From positions 1 to 64,000 of the forward strand of contig JBBJJH010000013.1 of NCBI GenBank assembly GCA_037623315.1: a stretch of DNA of 64,000 nt. Reading direction: 5' to 3'. The DNA comes from Halanaerobiaceae bacterium ANBcell28. GTDB taxonomy: Bacteria; Bacillota; Halanaerobiia; Halanaerobiales; DTU029. Made by a program: the position numbers and the translations under genes. Every line of letters starts with the position of its first letter. Within the stretch, counting starts at the first letter, position 1. Under the pieces are notes generated by a model that did no database searches, was not told where the DNA came from, and saw only the letters and a list, made by a program, of their open reading frames with translations. Positions 42,306 to 50,783 of the stretch are shown here, in pieces.

Positions 42306-43397
42306 TTAAGCTTCCTTGTAATTATTGACTACTTCCACTATTTTAAGTACCTCTTTTTCACTTAGTCCAGGATGTATTGGTAAGGAAACAACTTTTTCAA
42401 TCAGATCTTCTGTTACTGATAATTCAATAGATCCATATCCTCGTTCTTCATACAAAGGTTGCCTATAAACTGGAAGAGGATAATAAACACCATATCCTAT
42501 TTCATTTTCTTCTAAATGTTTAAGGAAATTCTCTCTATTAGATACTGTAATAGTATATTGATGAAACACATGCTTACAATCTTCAGGGACTATAGGTGTT
42601 TGCAATACTTCGGGGTTATTAATATTTCCACTTAAAAACTCAGCGTTTTTTTGTCTTTTATTATTAAAACCCTCTAGTTTTTTTAACTGAACCAGACCAA
42701 TAGCAGCCGCTATATTTGTCATTCTATAGTTATATCCTAGTACCTTATGATAATATCGCCTTGCTGAACCTTGATTCAGTAAAATTTGTGCCTTCTCAGC
42801 AATTTCTTGATTATCTGTAACTAGCATTCCACCCTCACCAGTGGTCATATTTTTGGTTGGATAAAAACTAAAAGTTCCTACATCACCGAAGGTTCCTACA
42901 CTTTTGCCTTTATATGTAGCACCATGAGCTTGAGCACAATCCTCAATCAATACTAGATCATACTCCTCTACTAATTCCATAATTGGATCCATATCACAGG
43001 CAAGTCCATAAAGATGAACTATTAATAAAGCACTTATATCTGGGTCTTTTTCCAGTTCTTCTTTAATAGCCTGAGGATCAATATTATACGTTTTTTCATC
43101 AATATCACAAAATACAGGTTTAGCTCCACAATACAAGATTGCATTACTACTAGCAATAAATGTGAATGGAGTTGTTAGAACCTTATCTCCTTCCCCAATT
43201 CCAGCTGCTTCTAAAGCCAAATGAAGTGCAGTTGTACCATTTGAACAAGCAATACCATACTCACTACCAATAAACTTAGCAAATTCATTTTCAAATTCTT
43301 TAACATAGCTACCACTAGCCAATATACCACTATCCATAACTTCCAAAACTTTTTCCTTTTCTTCATTACTTACCATTGGTTTAGCAATCGATATCAT
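42306..43397 (-). CDS. DegT/DnrJ/EryC1-type aminotransferase, GnnB-like
   Basis: PLP-dependent sugar aminotransferase of 363 residues. The PLP lysine is Lys182 in FSFYPTKNMTTGEGG, with TTALHLALEA and the cofactor Asp in LIEDCAQAHGA. Next to an NAD-dependent Gfo/Idh/MocA dehydrogenase, it fits the pairs that make 3-amino sugars: GnnA/GnnB (UDP-GlcNAc3N for amide-linked lipid A) or WbpB/WbpE-like pairs for 2,3-diamino O-antigen sugars. The sequence alone does not separate these. 30 bases after the dehydrogenase gene. Confidence 0.85.
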   Translation of the reverse strand: MISIAKPMVSNEEKEKVLEVMDSGILASGSYVKEFENEFAKFIGSEYGIACSNGTTALHLALEAAGIGEGDKVLTTPFTFIASSNAILYCGAKPVFCDIDEKTYNIDPQAIKEELEKDPDISALLIVHLYGLACDMDPIMELVEEYDLVLIEDCAQAHGATYKGKSVGTFGDVGTFSFYPTKNMTTGEGGMLVTDNQEIAEKAQILLNQGSARRYYHKVLGYNYRMTNIAAAIGLVQLKKLEGFNNKRQKNAEFLSGNINNPEVLQTPIVPEDCKHVFHQYTITVSNRENFLKHLEENEIGYGVYYPLPVYRQPLYEERGYGSIELSVTEDLIEKVVSLPIHPGLSEKEVLKIVEVVNNYKEA

Positions 43398-43427
43398 AAT
43401 TATCCCTCATTTCCAGACTTTATTTTA

Positions 43428-44396
43428 TTATAAATACTTTTTATCTAAATTCTCAGTAATAATAGCTTGTACATCTTTACTAATTTTTAAAGCCTTAAGT
43501 GCGTCTCTTCCATCAATTAATGGTTTCTGTTTATTTTCTATACAATCAATAAAATGACTTAATTGTGATTCTAAAGCATCTTCCTGGCTATCATATAATT
43601 CTTCAATGGCTTGATTCAAATGATATCCTTTACCTTCTGGCAATAAGTGCCCTGTATTAATAACTATCTTACGCTGAATATAGTCAAGCTCAATGTAAGA
43701 CGATAATGTTGTAATGGTCAAAGTCCTAACCCTTTTATATGTTGCTCTACTGGCCTCTATATTAACAATAATATCATTATCCATTGTTAATACTGCTAAA
43801 GCATGATCAATATAGTCTGAATATCGTTTAGAACCTACAGCTGAAATATCTCCTAAATCATCTTTTATAATCGAGTTTATTATATCTATATCATGAATCA
43901 TTAAATCTTGAATTACATCTGTATCATTAATTCTTCCGTTATACGGTCCTAATCTCTTCGCATCAATAGAAATTATTTCTTCACCTTCTAAAATATCAGG
44001 CAAAGCCCTTATTGCTGGATTAAATCTTTCTATATGTCCAACCTGTAAAACTAATTCTCTTTTTTTAGCTTCTTTTATTATTTCCTCTGCATCTTCTACT
44101 TCAGAAGTTATAGGTTTTTCAATCAATAGATGCAAGTTATTATCAATTGCCTTTTTTGCAAGTTCATAATGAGTTGATGTAGGTGTTACAATATTTACTG
44201 CATCAACCTCTTTCATTAATTTGTCCATTGATTCAAAAGCTTTCACTCCAAAGCTATTAGCAATTTTTTTAGCATGAGAATAGTCTACGTCATATATACC
44301 TACTAGCTCACAAATATCTTTTAAGGCTGAATAGGCTCTTACATGATTTTTCCCCATACTCCCAACACCAATAATACCAATCCTTTTTTTTGACAT
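43428..44396 (-). CDS. Gfo/Idh/MocA-family sugar dehydrogenase, GnnA-like
   Basis: NAD(P)-dependent oxidoreductase, 322 residues. Rossmann loop GIIGVGSMGKNH (7-18), catalytic EKPIT (93-97) and HDIDIIN (168-174) are intact; GHIERFNPAIRAL (120-132) is typical of the UDP-GlcNAc 3-dehydrogenase (GnnA/WbpB-like) branch. It would oxidise C3 of a UDP-sugar for amination by the next gene. The pair sits in the LPS cluster, bounded by a 221-base gap upstream and a terminator downstream. Confidence 0.85.
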   Translation of the reverse strand: MSKKRIGIIGVGSMGKNHVRAYSALKDICELVGIYDVDYSHAKKIANSFGVKAFESMDKLMKEVDAVNIVTPTSTHYELAKKAIDNNLHLLIEKPITSEVEDAEEIIKEAKKRELVLQVGHIERFNPAIRALPDILEGEEIISIDAKRLGPYNGRINDTDVIQDLMIHDIDIINSIIKDDLGDISAVGSKRYSDYIDHALAVLTMDNDIIVNIEASRATYKRVRTLTITTLSSYIELDYIQRKIVINTGHLLPEGKGYHLNQAIEELYDSQEDALESQLSHFIDCIENKQKPLIDGRDALKALKISKDVQAIITENLDKKYL

Positions 44397-44617
44397 GATT
44401 TCACTCCTAGCAGGAATTTAGTTTTATTTGAGAAATATTTAACAAAGTAAAAAGGTTTTTCATAATATTTTACGCAAATCAATTAGAAAGTTCATATATA
44501 TTTTATAAAAATAAATGAAAAAAGTCAATTTTTAAGCTTTGAAAGATTTTATCATAAAGTAGCAAGCGATAGTACTGGTATATTTATTATTAAATAATTA
44601 AACTAAGTTATAGACCT

Positions 44618-45508
44618 TCATTTATACTTAATAGAAATATCAGATAGGAATTTACTGTGAGGAATTAGGTATTCATAGTTTCTTTCATATATTTTTTTAA
44701 TAATTAATTTTTCAAGCTTAATAATTACTTTTTGTAAATCCAAATTTATATCACAATTATCTATAACTTCATTCATAAAAACCATTAAATCTTCTAGTTC
44801 TAGTATTTTTTTATCAAATCTATATAAATTTTTACAAGTAATAGCCAGAAATCTAGCTACACTATGTAGTGAAAAATTCAAAGAGAAAAATGGTAATAAA
44901 TAAATATCGTCTATATCTATTAAAGTTATTTTAATCATACTCTTAGACTTATCTATAAAAAAATTATGTAATTCTGGGTCTTGATGAATGAAATTATTTC
45001 CTATAAACTTACCCCACATTTCTCCTAATGACCTTAACACATTTTCATTTTGACTAAGCTCACAGTTCTTTAAATATTCCTTTAACTCAATACCATCTGC
45101 TTTTTTCATAAAAAAGATACTATCATATGAAATAAAATTACGCCTTGTAGCTGAAAATATAGGATCCGCAGTAAAAATATCTGCTTCTAATAAATGATTG
45201 GAATTTTTAATATTTCTAATACCTTCTGGTTTCCTCAATAAATTATTTTGTAACATCTTTTCAATTCTTTTGTATGAATATTTCTTTAAGAAACATTCCT
45301 CTCCCATATATTTTACTTTATAGACTTCAATTCCTTTAGTTTTAGATCTTTGTATTAGTTCAATTTCTTCTGATCTCATATAAGTTTTATTACGAAAAAA
45401 ATAGTCTATAATACCTTTAGAAAAAGTTTTATCAGCATCCGGCATATAATATAGGGTAATTTTAGAATTATATCTTTCTTCTTCTAAGCTCATTTTAAGC
45501 ATTTTCAC
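44618..45508 (-). CDS. WaaP/KdkA-like lipopolysaccharide core kinase (copy 1)
   Basis: A 296-residue protein kinase-like fold of the Kdo/WaaP type, cytoplasmic. ATP-binding Lys is in ECFLKKYSY (75-76); the catalytic loop is HQDPELHNFF (175-184; Asp177, Asn182) and the metal-binding motif LIDIDD (196-201) replaces DFG. WaaP enzymes phosphorylate LPS core heptose or Kdo. It is only distantly similar to the other copy at 47648. GTG at 45508 after AAAGG; an ATG two codons in is also possible. It sits just downstream of the heptose genes. Confidence 0.8.
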   Translation of the reverse strand: MKMLKMSLEEERYNSKITLYYMPDADKTFSKGIIDYFFRNKTYMRSEEIELIQRSKTKGIEVYKVKYMGEECFLKKYSYKRIEKMLQNNLLRKPEGIRNIKNSNHLLEADIFTADPIFSATRRNFISYDSIFFMKKADGIELKEYLKNCELSQNENVLRSLGEMWGKFIGNNFIHQDPELHNFFIDKSKSMIKITLIDIDDIYLLPFFSLNFSLHSVARFLAITCKNLYRFDKKILELEDLMVFMNEVIDNCDINLDLQKVIIKLEKLIIKKIYERNYEYLIPHSKFLSDISIKYK

Positions 45509-45519
45509 ATCTACCTTTT

Positions 45520-45999
45520 TTATTTATATTTTTCTACTATCTTCTCAACAATACATGTTGTCGAAGACCCTTCCACTAGCGAGAGTATTTCTGCTATACC
45601 ACCATATTTGCTTACAACTTTGGCTTCAGGTATATCATCTATCTCATAATCACCACCTTTTACATATATATCTGGCTTTAATACTGAGATAGTCTTTTCT
45701 GCAGTTAGTTCTTCAAATATTACTATATAATCCACCACTTCCAGGTAAGATAAGAGTTCTGCTCTTTCATTTTCAGATACTAATGGTCGCTTACTCCCTT
45801 TTAAATTTCGCACTGATGAATCACTATTTAAACCTAGCACTAAGCAATCACCTTTTTTTCTAGCTTCTGCTAGATATCGTGCATGACCTATGTGGAGTAT
45901 ATCAAAGCATCCATTGGTAAACACTACTTCCAAGCCATCTTTCTGCTTTTCTTTTATAATCTCTCTCATTTCCTCTATAAGCATAATTTTTGCCCGCAC
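45520..45999 (-). CDS. rfaE2: D-glycero-beta-D-manno-heptose 1-phosphate adenylyltransferase
   Basis: Transfers AMP to heptose-1-phosphate, giving ADP-heptose. 159 residues, a cytidylyltransferase-like fold with the HIGH motif in CFDILHIGHARYL (31-43), then RPLVSENERAELLS and VKGGDY. In enteric bacteria this activity is fused to the kinase in HldE; here the two are separate genes, four bases apart. GTG after GGAGGAG. Confidence 0.93.
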   Translation of the reverse strand: MRAKIMLIEEMREIIKEKQKDGLEVVFTNGCFDILHIGHARYLAEARKKGDCLVLGLNSDSSVRNLKGSKRPLVSENERAELLSYLEVVDYIVIFEELTAEKTISVLKPDIYVKGGDYEIDDIPEAKVVSKYGGIAEILSLVEGSSTTCIVEKIVEKYK

Positions 46000-46003
46000 T
46001 TTA

Positions 46004-46990
46004 TCATTCTCCTCCCAATACAGCTTCTAATTCCTTAATACTAGTAGTAGCTACACCAGACTTCTTAACAACTATACCGGCAGCATAATTTGCAATTTTC
46101 ATTGCTTCTATCTGGCTAGCACCTGAAGATAAAGCAAGTATATATGTAGCAATTACTGTATCTCCAGCACCTGTAACATCAAATACTTCCGTGTAATTAG
46201 AAGCAGGCACATGAGTAGTTCCCTCATCAGAAAAAAGCTGCATGCCTTCGCCACCTAAAGTTATTAATATAGAATCAGCGTCAAGAAGTTTTTTTAATTT
46301 CCAGCCAGCTTTCTCAACTTTCAAAGGTGAATCCAACTTAAATCCAACAGATTTTTCTGTTTCTTCTTTATTTGGTGTTGCAATACTTATAGATTTAAAT
46401 TTTTCTAGCTGATATCTAGAATCAACAGCTAAAATCTTTTTATACTTATTAGCCAAAGAAAGTACCTTATTTATTAAAGTATCTGTAAAGACTCCATTTC
46501 CATAGTCTGATAAAATAAGTGCATCAATTTCTTGTATAACCTTTTCTACAAATATAATAAGTTTTCTCTCTATCCCACTATTAATTGCTTTTCTTTCAAG
46601 ATTATCAACTCGTACCATCTGTTGTTTTACTACCTGCCCTCCGCCTGCTAATATTCTAGTTTTAACAGATGTAGGACGTGTAGAATCCACAACTAGACCT
46701 TCGGCATCTACACCCAGGGCCTTTAGCTTCTTACTTAATCTTGAACCAGCTGAATCATTGCCAATAACACCTGCAAGTATAACTTTACCTCCCATTGCAG
46801 CTACATTATTAGCTGCATTAGTACCTCCACCAGGCTGCACTTTATGTTCTGTCTGTTCCAATATTAAAACCGGCGCTTCTCTTGATAGCCTCTGTGGTTG
46901 TCCAATAATAAATTCATCAGCAATCATATCACCTAAAACTAGTATTTTTTGTTTTTCAAACATAGATAAATACTTCGCAAGTTTTGACAT
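46004..46990 (-). CDS. rfaE1: D-glycero-beta-D-manno-heptose-7-phosphate kinase
   Basis: PfkB/ribokinase-family kinase, 328 residues from ATG at 46990 (AAGGAAG site); it phosphorylates heptose-7-phosphate at C1. GDMIADEFIIG near the N-terminus, GGGTNAANNVAAMGG, and the C-terminal anion-hole motif DVTGAGDTVIATYIL (catalytic Asp in GAGD) are intact. It follows gmhB by two bases and precedes rfaE2, the order kinase-phosphatase-adenylyltransferase being compact here. Confidence 0.93.
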   Translation of the reverse strand: MSKLAKYLSMFEKQKILVLGDMIADEFIIGQPQRLSREAPVLILEQTEHKVQPGGGTNAANNVAAMGGKVILAGVIGNDSAGSRLSKKLKALGVDAEGLVVDSTRPTSVKTRILAGGGQVVKQQMVRVDNLERKAINSGIERKLIIFVEKVIQEIDALILSDYGNGVFTDTLINKVLSLANKYKKILAVDSRYQLEKFKSISIATPNKEETEKSVGFKLDSPLKVEKAGWKLKKLLDADSILITLGGEGMQLFSDEGTTHVPASNYTEVFDVTGAGDTVIATYILALSSGASQIEAMKIANYAAGIVVKKSGVATTSIKELEAVLGGE

Positions 46991-46992
46991 AA

Positions 46993-47580
46993 TTACTTCC
47001 TTTCTATATCTGCTAAAATCCACTTAACCGCGTCAAGTAAATCTTTCGCTATATAATCTGGCTCTACATTCCATTCTTCTCTTTCATATTCTAAAGCTCC
47101 TAATCCATATCCAGTCAAAACCAAAATACCTTTAGCACCGACTTTCTGACCTACCTCAACATCACTAATCTTATCACCTATCATGTATGATCTACTCAAA
47201 TCCAGATCAAATTCCTCTTTACCTCTATTCAGCAAACCAGGTTTTGGTTTTCTACAGTCGCAATCCTGTCTATATTTCCCCTCACCAAGATCTGGGTGAT
47301 GTGGACAATAATAGATAGCATCCAAATATGCCTCTTTTTCCTCCAATAATTTTTCTAACTTTTCATGAACTCTCAAAATCATTTCTTCTTTAAAGTATCC
47401 TCTTGCAACTCCAGCCTGATTAGTTGTTAAAATAGCCTTAATTCCAGCTCTATTTAATTTTTTAATAGCAGCAGCTGTTCGAGGCAAAAGCTCATAACGA
47501 GCAGGATGATTTACGTAGCCGATCTCCTTACTAACTGTTCCATCCCTATCCATAAATACAGCTATATTGTTAATATTCAT
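46993..47580 (-). CDS. gmhB: D-glycero-D-manno-heptose-1,7-bisphosphate 7-phosphatase
   Basis: HAD-IIIA phosphatase of 195 residues acting between RfaE1 and RfaE2 in ADP-heptose synthesis. Nucleophile Asp11 and acid/base Asp13 in FMDRDGTV, zinc loop Cys92, His94, Cys107, Cys109 (CPHHPDLG ... DCDCRKPKPG), and YMIGDKISDVEVG. GmhA (isomerase) and HldD (epimerase) are not in the window; without HldD the D,D-heptose form would be used. Confidence 0.94.
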   Translation of the reverse strand: MNINNIAVFMDRDGTVSKEIGYVNHPARYELLPRTAAAIKKLNRAGIKAILTTNQAGVARGYFKEEMILRVHEKLEKLLEEKEAYLDAIYYCPHHPDLGEGKYRQDCDCRKPKPGLLNRGKEEFDLDLSRSYMIGDKISDVEVGQKVGAKGILVLTGYGLGALEYEREEWNVEPDYIAKDLLDAVKWILADIERK

Positions 47581-47647
47581 TTGATATGTCCTTTCTAATT
47601 TATAATTGTATAATTTTATAAGTCTTTATACACCAAATTATATAATA

Positions 47648-48502
47648 TTATAGTTGATAATTTCTAAGTACAATATCCATATCTATAATATCACGTCCAT
47701 TATATTTAAGCAGTAATTTTATAGCTTTTTTATTGATTAAATTTATAAACTGATTTTTATTTAAATATTTATTACAGTTACTCAAAAAAGTATTTAGAAA
47801 TAAATATACTTCTTTTTTATTTAATGGCTCAAGATTATATTCATAAATATCACATAATATCCTTGCATAAAGTTTAGCTATAGTATAGATAATCAAATTC
47901 TTAGGAAAGTACTTTACTTTATAAATATTATCAACATCAATCATAGTAAGCTTTAATGAATTTCCTTCTTCTTTTATTAAAAAATTGAATAAAGTTGGAT
48001 CCTGATGTAAATATTTATTATTTACTAATTTACTATATATAAGTGCCATCTGTTTAATTATTTCACGTCTTTGTTTGTATGTTATTTTTTTATTTCCTAA
48101 ATATTCCTCTACTGTAACCCCTTTAACTTCTTTCATAACAAAAATACTCTCTTTATATAGTATATTAATTCTGTTAGTGATCGCTATACATGGTTTAATT
48201 GTTGGAACATCTACAGAAAGTAAAGCACTAGCAGTGTTATAGTGACGCAAGGCTTCAACTTTTCTGAACTGATTTTTAATAATCTTCTTTATTTTATAGG
48301 GTTGATAATATTTAAAATAATATTCAATACTATTATAAGTAAATTTATAAACTCTACTTTTTTTTGTATTCTGAATAAGTTTAAATGATTTATTATTTTC
48401 ATATTTTTCTTTCCAGACAAAGTCAATTATTTTTATTGTCATTTCTTCTAAATTATTATTGTCAAAATAAGCATAAATATTATCATCAATTTTTCTAGAC
48501 AT
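47648..48502 (-). CDS. WaaP/KdkA-like lipopolysaccharide core kinase (copy 2)
   Basis: A second, highly AT-rich and Lys/Asn-rich kinase-like protein, 284 residues. ATP Lys in YYFKYYQ (61-67), catalytic loop HQDPTLFNFL (166-175; Asp168, Asn173) and MIDVDN (187-192) for metal. The motif spacing equals copy 1, but overall identity is low. Its place directly after waaL and before gmhB suggests a second core phosphorylation site. Base composition is a little lower in GC than its neighbours. Confidence 0.8.
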   Translation of the reverse strand: MSRKIDDNIYAYFDNNNLEEMTIKIIDFVWKEKYENNKSFKLIQNTKKSRVYKFTYNSIEYYFKYYQPYKIKKIIKNQFRKVEALRHYNTASALLSVDVPTIKPCIAITNRINILYKESIFVMKEVKGVTVEEYLGNKKITYKQRREIIKQMALIYSKLVNNKYLHQDPTLFNFLIKEEGNSLKLTMIDVDNIYKVKYFPKNLIIYTIAKLYARILCDIYEYNLEPLNKKEVYLFLNTFLSNCNKYLNKNQFINLINKKAIKLLLKYNGRDIIDMDIVLRNYQL

Positions 48503-48523
48503 AAATATAGTCCATCCCTTCTA

Positions 48524-49744
48524 TTATTTTCTCCGAAAATCATTACTTACTTTTTCATTGAAAACGACAAATATCAGGATAAAATAACCCACATATCCGA
48601 ATCTGGCTGTAGAATCTACAAAACTATGGATAAATAAACTAGTTAGTTGTGCAGCAAGAATTAAACCAAGAATGGACTTCTTTGTCATAACTTTATATTT
48701 AGCAAAGTTTTCAAATGCCAACAAGTATGCCTTATAATACATAAACAGAAAGACTAACAAAGAAAACACGCCTTGTTCTGCGGCAATATATAAAAATAAA
48801 TTGTGTGGATGTCTATGTCTTGTTGCCCTTTGAGAGTGACCTATTTCATCAAGATAGTTTTGGAAGTTCAATCTATAGTTACCTACTCCAACTCCTAAAA
48901 CAGGATTGCTTTTTATCATCTCCCATGAAGACTCCCACATTATAACTCTTGTGTTAAGGCTACCGCTTGACTCAATGTCCTGTAATAAGGTGAATTTTTC
49001 AAGTAAATTGTCTGGCAAGAAATAAAAAAACGAAGTAGTTAATACCAAAAACAAAACAAACATAGAAGAAAGTATTTTTTTATTTTCAATGTTTTTATAA
49101 ACAAGCATTCCAAACCAAAGTAGTAAAGAAACAATAAAACCTAATACCGCTCCACGAGAATTAGTGGCATATAAAATAATGATACTAGCCAAAGACAGAA
49201 AAAAATACAATATATTCAGAGGCAAGTTTTGTTCCTTATGCATAGAAAATGATATAAAAAAGAAAAAGATAAATGTAACTAACGTTCCTAATTGATTTGG
49301 ACTTATTAAAAAATCCATATTGTTATAATAATTAAATATTCCATATAAAACAAATATAAGATTACTTAGTAAAAAAGTATTTAGATACTTTTTCATATTT
49401 TCTGTATTTATAAATTCAGTAGCAATAAAATAAAATATTATATACCTCAAGATAGGGCTAACAATCATATGTGTACTTGCAGATAAATCATCAGCTTTCA
49501 AAAACGAGAAAATACTTAATAAGAAAAAGAATAATACATACTTATTAAACAACCCCGAAGATATAGATAAGTCTTTTCTTTTAATTTTATATACAATATA
49601 AAAAATAAATAAAAGTCCTAAAAAAATATTTCCTGCCGATATAGAAAATGTAAAAGATATAATAAAAAGGAGTAACAAGACTTCAATAATAGATTTTAAT
49701 ATATTCTTCTTTGATTCATTTACATAGTTTTTATTCGCATCCAT
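48524..49744 (-). CDS. waaL: O-antigen ligase family protein (WaaL-like)
   Basis: Inner-membrane protein of 406 residues with about ten to twelve hydrophobic helices. The Wzy_C-type large periplasmic loop carries GVGVGNYRLNFQNYLDE and the conserved His motif HPHNLFLYIAAEQG. It would ligate O-polymer from undecaprenyl diphosphate to the lipid A-core, linking it to the wecA-like product; a polymerase role cannot be ruled out. Its start overlaps the heptosyltransferase stop by 14 bases, with GGAG upstream. Confidence 0.85.
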   Translation of the reverse strand: MDANKNYVNESKKNILKSIIEVLLLLFIISFTFSISAGNIFLGLLFIFYIVYKIKRKDLSISSGLFNKYVLFFFLLSIFSFLKADDLSASTHMIVSPILRYIIFYFIATEFINTENMKKYLNTFLLSNLIFVLYGIFNYYNNMDFLISPNQLGTLVTFIFFFFISFSMHKEQNLPLNILYFFLSLASIIILYATNSRGAVLGFIVSLLLWFGMLVYKNIENKKILSSMFVLFLVLTTSFFYFLPDNLLEKFTLLQDIESSGSLNTRVIMWESSWEMIKSNPVLGVGVGNYRLNFQNYLDEIGHSQRATRHRHPHNLFLYIAAEQGVFSLLVFLFMYYKAYLLAFENFAKYKVMTKKSILGLILAAQLTSLFIHSFVDSTARFGYVGYFILIFVVFNEKVSNDFRRK

Positions 49745-50771
49745 TCCACATCATCTCCATTTTAAAATTATCTAATAAATCTAAAACCTGACTCACTTCT
49801 ATCTCTTCCATACATTTATGGTGGTTTAAAGGGCATTGATGCTCACCACAAGGACGACAGGATATATCGTCATTCTTTAAAATTCTATGTTTATCACCAA
49901 GTGGACGGTATTTTTGATCATTAGATGGCCCAAAAATAGTAATAGTTGGGGTACCTACAGCAGCTGCCACGTGTACTGGACCACTATCATTACTAATTAC
50001 TAAGTCACAATATTCGACTAATGCAGCTAATTCTTTTAGACTAGTTTTACCGCAGGCAAGCAAAGGTTCAGATTCCATCATATCAATAATTTCCGCTACC
50101 CTTTTTGAATCAGCCTTACTCCCAATAAAAATCACTTTACCATAATCATTATTTAATATATCGGCTAATTCAGCAAAAGCTTTAAGCTTCCATCTTTTTG
50201 TTGGCCAAGTTCCTCCAGTATTTAATGCTATTAAGCTGTTAGAAGAATGAGAACCCCAGTCATTTAATTTCTTTCTAATAGATGCCCTGGCTTTATCAGA
50301 TACTTCTAATTGAGGATTAGACTTTTCTACTTCAAGTCTAATCTCTCTTAGAATATTAAGATATGCTTCTACCATATGTGTATTTTTAGCCTGGCTTACC
50401 ACCCTATCCAAAAAGATACCTCTGCCTCTACCTCCGTATCCGACTGAATATTGGGGATTTACTAATTTCAATATTAAAGCTGTCCGCCAATTTCCATGTA
50501 TATTTAATGCAAAATCATAATGATTTTTTGAAAGACCTCGGCTAAAACTAATACTTTCTTTTAATGAAAAATTCTTATTATATGCATAAACATTGTCCAG
50601 ATATGGATTGTCATCCATAATGTCATGAAATGTTTTATTTACAATAATATCAATTCTTGCTTCAGGAAAATTTTTCCTTAATTCTTTTATAAAAGGTGTT
50701 GCAAACATTAAATCTCCCAAATACAACAAATCAATAATAAGAATTCTTTTTGCTTTTTTTATTATTGACAT
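49731..50771 (-). CDS. waaF: GT9 heptosyltransferase (WaaF-like)
   Basis: Adds heptose from ADP-heptose to the LPS core. About 346 residues from ATG 50771 (site AGGTGAG; two other in-frame starts lie within 12 bases upstream). N-terminal RILIIDLLYLGDLMFATPF; donor-binding NTGGTWPTKRWK; DSGPVHVAAAVGTPTITIFGP (acid Asp/Glu) near the C-terminus, ending in a Cys-rich tail CRPCGEHQCPLNHHKC also seen in the neighbouring fusion. It follows the WaaA-WaaC fusion by 12 bases. Confidence 0.88.
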   Translation of the reverse strand: MSIIKKAKRILIIDLLYLGDLMFATPFIKELRKNFPEARIDIIVNKTFHDIMDDNPYLDNVYAYNKNFSLKESISFSRGLSKNHYDFALNIHGNWRTALILKLVNPQYSVGYGGRGRGIFLDRVVSQAKNTHMVEAYLNILREIRLEVEKSNPQLEVSDKARASIRKKLNDWGSHSSNSLIALNTGGTWPTKRWKLKAFAELADILNNDYGKVIFIGSKADSKRVAEIIDMMESEPLLACGKTSLKELAALVEYCDLVISNDSGPVHVAAAVGTPTITIFGPSNDQKYRPLGDKHRILKNDDISCRPCGEHQCPLNHHKCMEEIEVSQVLDLLDNFKMEMMWNGCE

Positions 50772-50783
50772 AATCATTCTCAC

